Assembly (NCBI GenBank): GCA_015956445.1
Contig: WIUZ02000002.1
Span: 3,286,001 to 3,350,000 of the forward strand
Origin: Thelephora terrestris
Lineage: Eukaryota > Basidiomycota > Agaricomycetes > Thelephorales > Thelephoraceae
Direction: 5' to 3'
DNA length: 64,000 bases
In this document: positions 58,401-64,000 of the stretch, in pieces
How positions within the stretch are numbered: position 1 is the first letter of the stretch
How the letters are laid out: each line of letters starts with the position of its first letter
The notes under the pieces: generated by a model
Seen by the model: the letters and a program-made list of their open reading frames with translations, nothing else
The model's database searches: none
Told to the model about the DNA's origin: nothing
Position numbers and translations under genes: made by a program

Positions 58401-61400
58401 CGGCTGAATTCTTTCATGTGTATATGACTGCTTTCATATCTGCAATCCTGGGATATGATCCGAAACAACGTTCAGTCACCCCCGGTATCCTTGGCGTCAC
58501 AAGAGCTTACTACGGCTGTGTAGAAGCACAAGGTCGTGGATCCTTGCACTGCCACATGGTTGTGTGGATACACGGTGGCATGACGTCTGACGAGATTCGG
58601 GAAAGAGCAATGGTCGATCTGACATGGAGAGATCGCCTAATTGAGTTCCTCGACGACACTGTTTGCAATGTCATTCCTGCAGATCCAGATCCCTCTATGA
58701 CAGTGCAATCCTCCAAACACCACCCGTGTGCTGTCCGCGGCATTGACATGAACGCGGATCCTGGTGCGGAAAACACGTTGAAAGCATTATTGAAAGACTT
58801 AAGAAATGTCGTCCTGGAGTCACAACGACACTCGCACACAAAGACATGTTTCAAGTACGGTGGCTCGGGTGACAGATCTTGCCGTTTCAACCTTGATGAA
58901 AACAATGTAACACCTGTCACGTCATTTGACGAAGAGGTGGGTTCAGTCGTGATGCGCCATCTGGATGGCATGGTCAACAATTACAATCCAACGATAGCAG
59001 TAGCAACACGCTGCAACGGTGACATCAAGTTCATAACATCTGGAAATGCTGCCAAATCCGTGTTATTCTACATCACTGACTATATCACCAAGAACCAACT
59101 GAAATCACATGTTTCATTCAGCGCCCTTGAAGCTGCGCTCAAAAGGCTTGGAGACCGTGATCCTGCTGATACAGATACAGAGTTGAGAGCAAAGAGGATG
59201 CTACAGAAGTGCGCATACTCCATAATTTCGCACCAAGAGCTCTCGGGTCAGCAAGTTGCCGCCTATCTCAGGGATTATGGAGATCATTACAGTAGCCACA
59301 AGTACAGGAGTTTATACTGGACCGCATTTGAGAAGAGCGTGGACATGGATTCCCCCTCACCAGAATGTTACCGTTCACACGACGATGACATTCACAACAG
59401 AGACGGTCTGCCGATCACCCAGGAACTTAACTCTGAACTGAATCGACCCGACACTGATGGCGAACTGGATGGAACAAACCCGACAGTCTTAGTAGATCAT
59501 GCCGAGTCTGACAACAATGCTGCCGAAGATGAGGACGTCACTGTGGTTGCGACACAAGGTGGAAACATTGTGCAATGCAGCACCCAAGTCCTCGACTACC
59601 GCTTTCGTTCTCCAGCGTTGAGTCACCTATCAGTTTGGGATTTTGTTTCACAGGTAGACAAGGTCAGAAAACCATCCGTTGCACGCAGTTCGAACAACAA
59701 CCAAAGCAGCATTGATTATTCGGAAGGCTCTGACGATGACAAAGATGATGACCTGACTCACGAGAACAACGGAGACAACTTCCTGGATCAACACCAGCCG
59801 CAAAGTGCTCAAAGAGGTAGAAAGTCTAGGACATTCCTGCTCCACGCACAACACACACAGGTTAGCAGCAAGGCCCAAAGGCTTCGTAGTGACCCCTCAG
59901 GGTACTTTGTTCCTGTACCCATCGGACCTGCATTACCCCGTCGTGACCGCTCAGAATTGTTCCCGAAATACTGCCGTTTGATGCTAATTTTGTTCAAGCC
60001 GTGGTGCACGGTGGAGGATCTGCGGGCACCCGACCAAACGTGGCCCAACGCATTCAACGAGTTTGTAGCGAGATCTGACAACAACACGAAATCAATTCTT
60101 GACAACATGCAGGTGTTGCACGAGTGCCGTGATGCGAAGGACACTGAAGACCAACGCAGGAGGGACACATACCGCGATAATGGTCGATCGGGCTGGACTC
60201 AACGACATGGGGTTGAACAACTCGCGGGTGATGTTTGTGAAGACGAATTACTCGACCACATTGACTCGGTGGTTAATTACGCATCTGACTGGCATTCGAA
60301 AATAAATGCAGACGTAGTTGAATGCCTGAGTGAGATAGCGCAGTCGGGGATCTTCTCAAGTACCGCTAATCATCAGGGCCAGGCAGAGAACCTTGCGGAT
60401 GATGTGGACGACCTAGTTCTCCCAGACGATCTACCGCTTGAGATCATGTGGAGGGCTACCTATGACAATCGTCACAAAATGTGGAAACAGACACTGTGCA
60501 CCCCTCCTGAAACCTCGACTGGTCCAGAACAAGTACGAAATAACCCTACGGTATCCAACTTGGACGCTGTACATGTACCGTCAGTCATGAGCCTTGAGTC
60601 ACAGCCACTCCTGCCTTCTGTGAACATCGGCGAAGTAATTGCAAAGTGGACGCTGAACGTTGAACAGGCACGAGCCTTTTCACTCATCGCGTCTCATGCG
60701 CAGCAAAACCAGATTTCGGAACCGATGAGGATGTATCTTGGTGGGTCCGGAGGAACGGGGAAATCGCGAGTCATTGCTGCACTGACCGATTTTTTCGCCC
60801 GGCGTGGAGAATCCAGGAGGCTACGACTCGCATCATTCACAGGGATCGCCGCAAAAAACATAAAGGGCACAACTTTGCACACAGCCCTAGCCTTGAACCA
60901 GCATCAGAAAAACCGAAAAAAGGGAAACGGAAAGACGAAGGCAGACCTTGTTGCAATGTGGACTGGCGTCGATTACCTTTTCGTTGACGAGGTTTCGATG
61001 ATTGGTTGTGGACTCCTCTTACAAATCCATGAGGCATTGGTGGATGCAAAGGGCCACACAGAGCCGTTCGGCGGTGTGAATGTGATATTTGCTGGAGACT
61101 TTGCGCAATTGCCCCCTGTAAGTCAGACAAAGTTGTTCAGCCAGGCGAAATCCACAAAGGAGACAACAATATTCGGCCAGCTTTTATGGAGATCGATTAC
61201 GACAGTAGTCATGCTCACCGAACAGATGCGCCAGGCAGGACGTGATAATGAACTTTTTGTCGGAATGCTCTCGAGACTCCGTGACGGCAGGTGTACCCAG
61301 GATGATTATGATCTCTTGAATACTCGCCTGTTGAGTGTCGCTCTGGATAAAACCTCCCAGGCGCAATGGCAATGTGCTCCAATGGTGGTTTACACAAATG

Positions 61401-62332
61401 CGATTAAAGACGCAATAAACCTCGAAGCGACGAAGGCATTCGCAAGGAGAAATAATCGGCAGATCAATTGGTATTATGCTGTAGACACGTACCACGGGAC
61501 ACCGATTGAGGATGAGGCGATCAGTAATGTTCTTGATACCATGCCCTCTAACAAAACTGGTGGCCGCATTCGAGTTCTGCCTTTGGTGTTGGGCATGCCG
61601 GTTGTGGTGACCGAAAATTTTGACGTGGCTGGAGGCATTGTGAACGGGAGCACAGGGATCCTCCGGAAGGTTCGGTACCATGTTGACGATACCGACAAGA
61701 GGTATCTCACCTCTTGCATAGTCGAGCTGCCCGATATGACGGCCGATGCCCTTCCGAACCTTCCCCCCAAGCACATCGCTGTGTTACCGAATGAAACGGA
61801 GATGAAACCACTTCGTCATCCGAATACTGGACACAGCTGCACTCTTCACCGATATCAGGTACCTCTAGACGCGGGTTTTGCAATCACCGCACACAAGGCA
61901 CAGGGCCAGACACTGGGGAATGTCGTTGTCGACCTGGCCAGCTGCATTGGAATGGAAGCCGCATACGTCATGGTTTCCCGGTGTACGAGCCTCAATGGGT
62001 TGATGATTCTCCGCCCCTTTCCCATAGGAAAGATCAAGGCCCATCGGTCACAAGAGGCTCGGGACGAGTTCCGTCGCTTAGACGGACTCAACACCCAAAC
62101 GATGGCCAAATGCGGAGATCACACAATGAGCTATGTCAGCCCATCGGCCGTTCACAGGCCACCCCACACTGGAGGTGTTTCACAAATCACAACTTTATTT
62201 TCTGGGGTAAACCCTCCGGATGTTGGCAGTGCAAGCCGGCTCCTCGATCAGGTACGGGACGCTGGGGGAGACAGTGGTATGTTGCTTCTAGCCCATCTCC
62301 CGATTGTCCACACATGTTCCACTAACACATGA
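55429..62332 (+). CDS. Helitron Rep/helicase with spliced N-terminal exon
   Basis: Exons 55429-55792 and 55848-62332, joined by a 55-nt GT-AG intron in phase, give 2282 residues. Domains in order: an N-terminal module of about 120 residues with SYGLLTDVSLGSDWIL; a DUF6570-type region (LTLVEELIVSRCRAKLCIV, RGMKGHIIVFPQHPERL, VALRWLSVHNQLYHDI, about 560-690); a Helitron N-terminal domain (FFNPAMFPMLYPTLFPYG); the Rep nuclease with the metal-binding HUH-type motif GRGSLHCHMVVWIHG (about 1020) and the paired tyrosines in LFYITDYITK (about 1195); an acidic linker; and a Pif1-like helicase with Walker A GGSGGTGKSR (about 1752), VDEVSMIG (about 1835), GDFAQLPPV and TAHKAQGQTLGN. Rep nicks and rejoins DNA, and the helicase unwinds it during rolling-circle transposition. 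No stop or frame change occurs in exon 2. Confidence 0.9.
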
Positions 62333-62526
62333 TCCGTGAAGAACCAAGACGTAACAAAAGGAAGGTCCCTCGTCCAGATTCCACCTATGAACGTGCATCC
62401 AAGCGGATCAACAGTGCCTCAGGGAGTCTTGATATTTAAACACTCGCATTCGTCCAAATAACCGCTCCGTCTCTGCCACTCCCCATTGAGCCCACACCAT
62501 CCCACATCTGTACCATCCCACCGTCC

Positions 62527-63883
62527 ATGTCTCCCCTCCCTTTTGAAGAGCGTGCCACCTCTGGCCGCTATGACGAACTTGCACTGACTTTTGATGAGAA
62601 CACTGATTCCCTCGCTAGCGTCGACTATGGCACCCACTTCACCGCTGAGTCGGTTGCATGGCGTGACGGGGATGTAAAAAATTACCGAACGACTTTCATC
62701 CCAATGGATCAGCCCTCTGAAGAAGGTACGAATGTGGAAGTAGTTGTAAACATCATTGGTGAGGTTGCCCGCGAGGGCTGCGAATTGGGCGCGCGAGGAA
62801 ACGCGTGGTTGAAGCGTGGCCAGAAGATTGTCGACAGATCTTCCGTCAGGGATGTCCTAGTGCTAGCCTTACCGGCGATGGCAACGGAGCCCTTGGCGAT
62901 CCTCTATGGGAATCAGATTTGTACCCTCAAGGACATCGAGGAAAAAACAGTGCTTCCCGTTCCCAAGGTGCGCATAATTTCATTCGCGCATCTCTCGTTA
63001 CTCATTTTAGCGCGCAGGCCGCCAAGCTCACCCGCTGTGTTCGGCCAACGGATTCTGAAGGCGACACGATTGTCATCATGTTTCCGCACAAGTACAAGGC
63101 AGGCATTCTGATGTTTTGTCATGCGGTGACGTTCTCATCTAGGATGTCAGACTCCGGATGGAGATTTCCGTGTCGCTCGTCCAAGGCTTAAGCGTTCGCT
63201 GACGGCTGCAAAGTCCAACACGAATATCATGACTCGTGAGCGCTCCAAGCCCTCGTTGTTGTTCAGTCCCATTCCGCTTACACGCCTGCTTCCAGGTCCC
63301 GAGCCCCAGCTTGGAAGTTTGTATGAGCCACGGCTCCAACCTGACTACGACCCAAGCATTTTTGACTTGAAGACGGACTTGCTCGCCCAGCAAGAGATAT
63401 ACGACATTGACAGCAAATTGGTTCCCCCGTGGGATGTTCGTTCCGCTCTCCGCCCTGGAACTCTTGTGGCCGTTGAGGCAACACTCATTGTGTATAATTT
63501 TTGTTACGAGAACCCCTCTACCGTATGCCTTTCAGTCACCGCCGCTGGCTATAGAACTGATGGATAGGCAGGTTTTTCAGGTTCAGAGCCGCCGTGTTCA
63601 AATTCTGGAACAATCTCCGTTGCCGGCTGAGCGCGTTGTCGTCGGCCGCATCCTCGCTACACCTCCACAGGCACATTCGCCCTCAAAGCTCTTCTCGCTC
63701 CTTTCTACGCCCCCTCGCCAGCCCACCAATGAGAGGCGTTCGGCAGGATCCCCCACCGAATCAAATCCCGCTTCTGCCTCTCCTGCCGCCATCCCTCATG
63801 GACCTGCTTCCGTCCCCACTGCAACCATCCCTAATGAATCCCCCCGCAAGACTTTGGGTAGACAGAAGAAGCGAGACAATTGA
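62527..63883 (+). CDS. Second Helitron-linked gene, possible OB-fold protein
   Basis: Exons 62527-62967, 63018-63125, 63151-63522 and 63572-63883 give 410 residues. It starts 195 nt after the helicase stop, in the same direction. Sequence: MSPLPFEERATSGRYDELAL, LASVDYGTHFTAESVAWRD, VMFPHKYKAG-like block (IVIMFPHKYKAGILMFCHA), PDGDFRVARPRLKRSL, then PPWDVRSALRPGTLVAVEAT and VFQVQSRRVQILEQSPLPAE, ending in a Pro/Ser-rich tail with a basic end (RKTLGRQKKRDN). The strand-rich LRPGTLVAVEATLIVYNF block looks like an OB-fold, as in single-strand DNA-binding proteins, but this is inference. The gap 63126-63150 is only 25 nt, too short for a normal intron. It may be a small frameshift instead. Confidence 0.6.
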
Positions 63884-64000
63884 TAACCCACGTTGATCGG
63901 GTTCCCCTTTGCCTTCGTCTCTCGCCTATCGGTTTGATACTCCCCGCCACCGTTCTACTTGCTATGGAATTGATGTACGAATATTCATATGCTTACTTCT
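63884..64000. other. Right edge: 3' region of the second Helitron gene
   Basis: A/T-rich after 63950. No Helitron terminus seen. Confidence 0.4.

Larger units (their letters stand above)
55429..64000 (+). mobile_element. Helitron (rolling-circle DNA transposon), right end beyond window
   Basis: Contains the Rep/helicase gene and a second gene in the same direction. The left boundary given is the helicase start codon, because the true 5' end is not identified. No CTRR end with hairpin is seen before base 64000, so the element probably continues. The helicase reads through without a break, which suggests recent activity. Confidence 0.75.

Overview
The window comes from a nuclear chromosome of a filamentous basidiomycete, most likely an Agaricomycete. 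Most protein genes are cut by many short (about 45-100 nt) GT-AG introns. Several families are ones I associate with Agaricomycetes: DUF6535 membrane proteins, a YMC020W-like hydrolase, a spliced Helitron carrying a DUF6570-type domain, and an orphan seven-helix-like membrane protein. No database search was possible. Family calls come from motifs and from exon models built by hand so that splice sites and reading phase agree.

Layout. At 0-8 kb there is a BAR-domain gene running off the left edge (minus), a broken DUF6535 gene (minus), and a divergently placed M28 metallopeptidase gene (plus). At 8-27 kb lie a multi-pass membrane protein, a secreted cysteine-rich protein, an F-box protein and a YMC020W-like alpha/beta hydrolase, separated by long gene-poor stretches. 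At 27.7-29.2 kb is a 1.43 kb non-autonomous DNA transposon with 36-bp inverted ends. At 29.7-33 kb are an aldo/keto reductase, whose best model needs a 5-nt and a 1-nt exon, and an orphan 210-residue protein. At 33-39.5 kb there is almost no gene, only an intron-bearing tRNA-Pro and a perfect hairpin. At 39.5-46 kb the mitochondrial RNA polymerase (minus) faces a second M28 peptidase (plus) across a 308-bp shared upstream region. At 48.5-51.8 kb is an intact DUF6535 gene. From about 54-55 kb to the right edge is a large Helitron with a spliced 2282-residue Rep/helicase and a linked second gene.

The DUF6535 and M28 families each occur twice, within a few kb of one another at both ends of the first 52 kb. 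Intron positions are largely shared within each pair, so these are paralogues from duplication followed by rearrangement. One DUF6535 copy is a pseudogene, or carries homopolymer sequencing errors. All other host genes that I could model fully read through. The rest of the DNA is gene-poor and holds a few exon-like fragments I could not connect.
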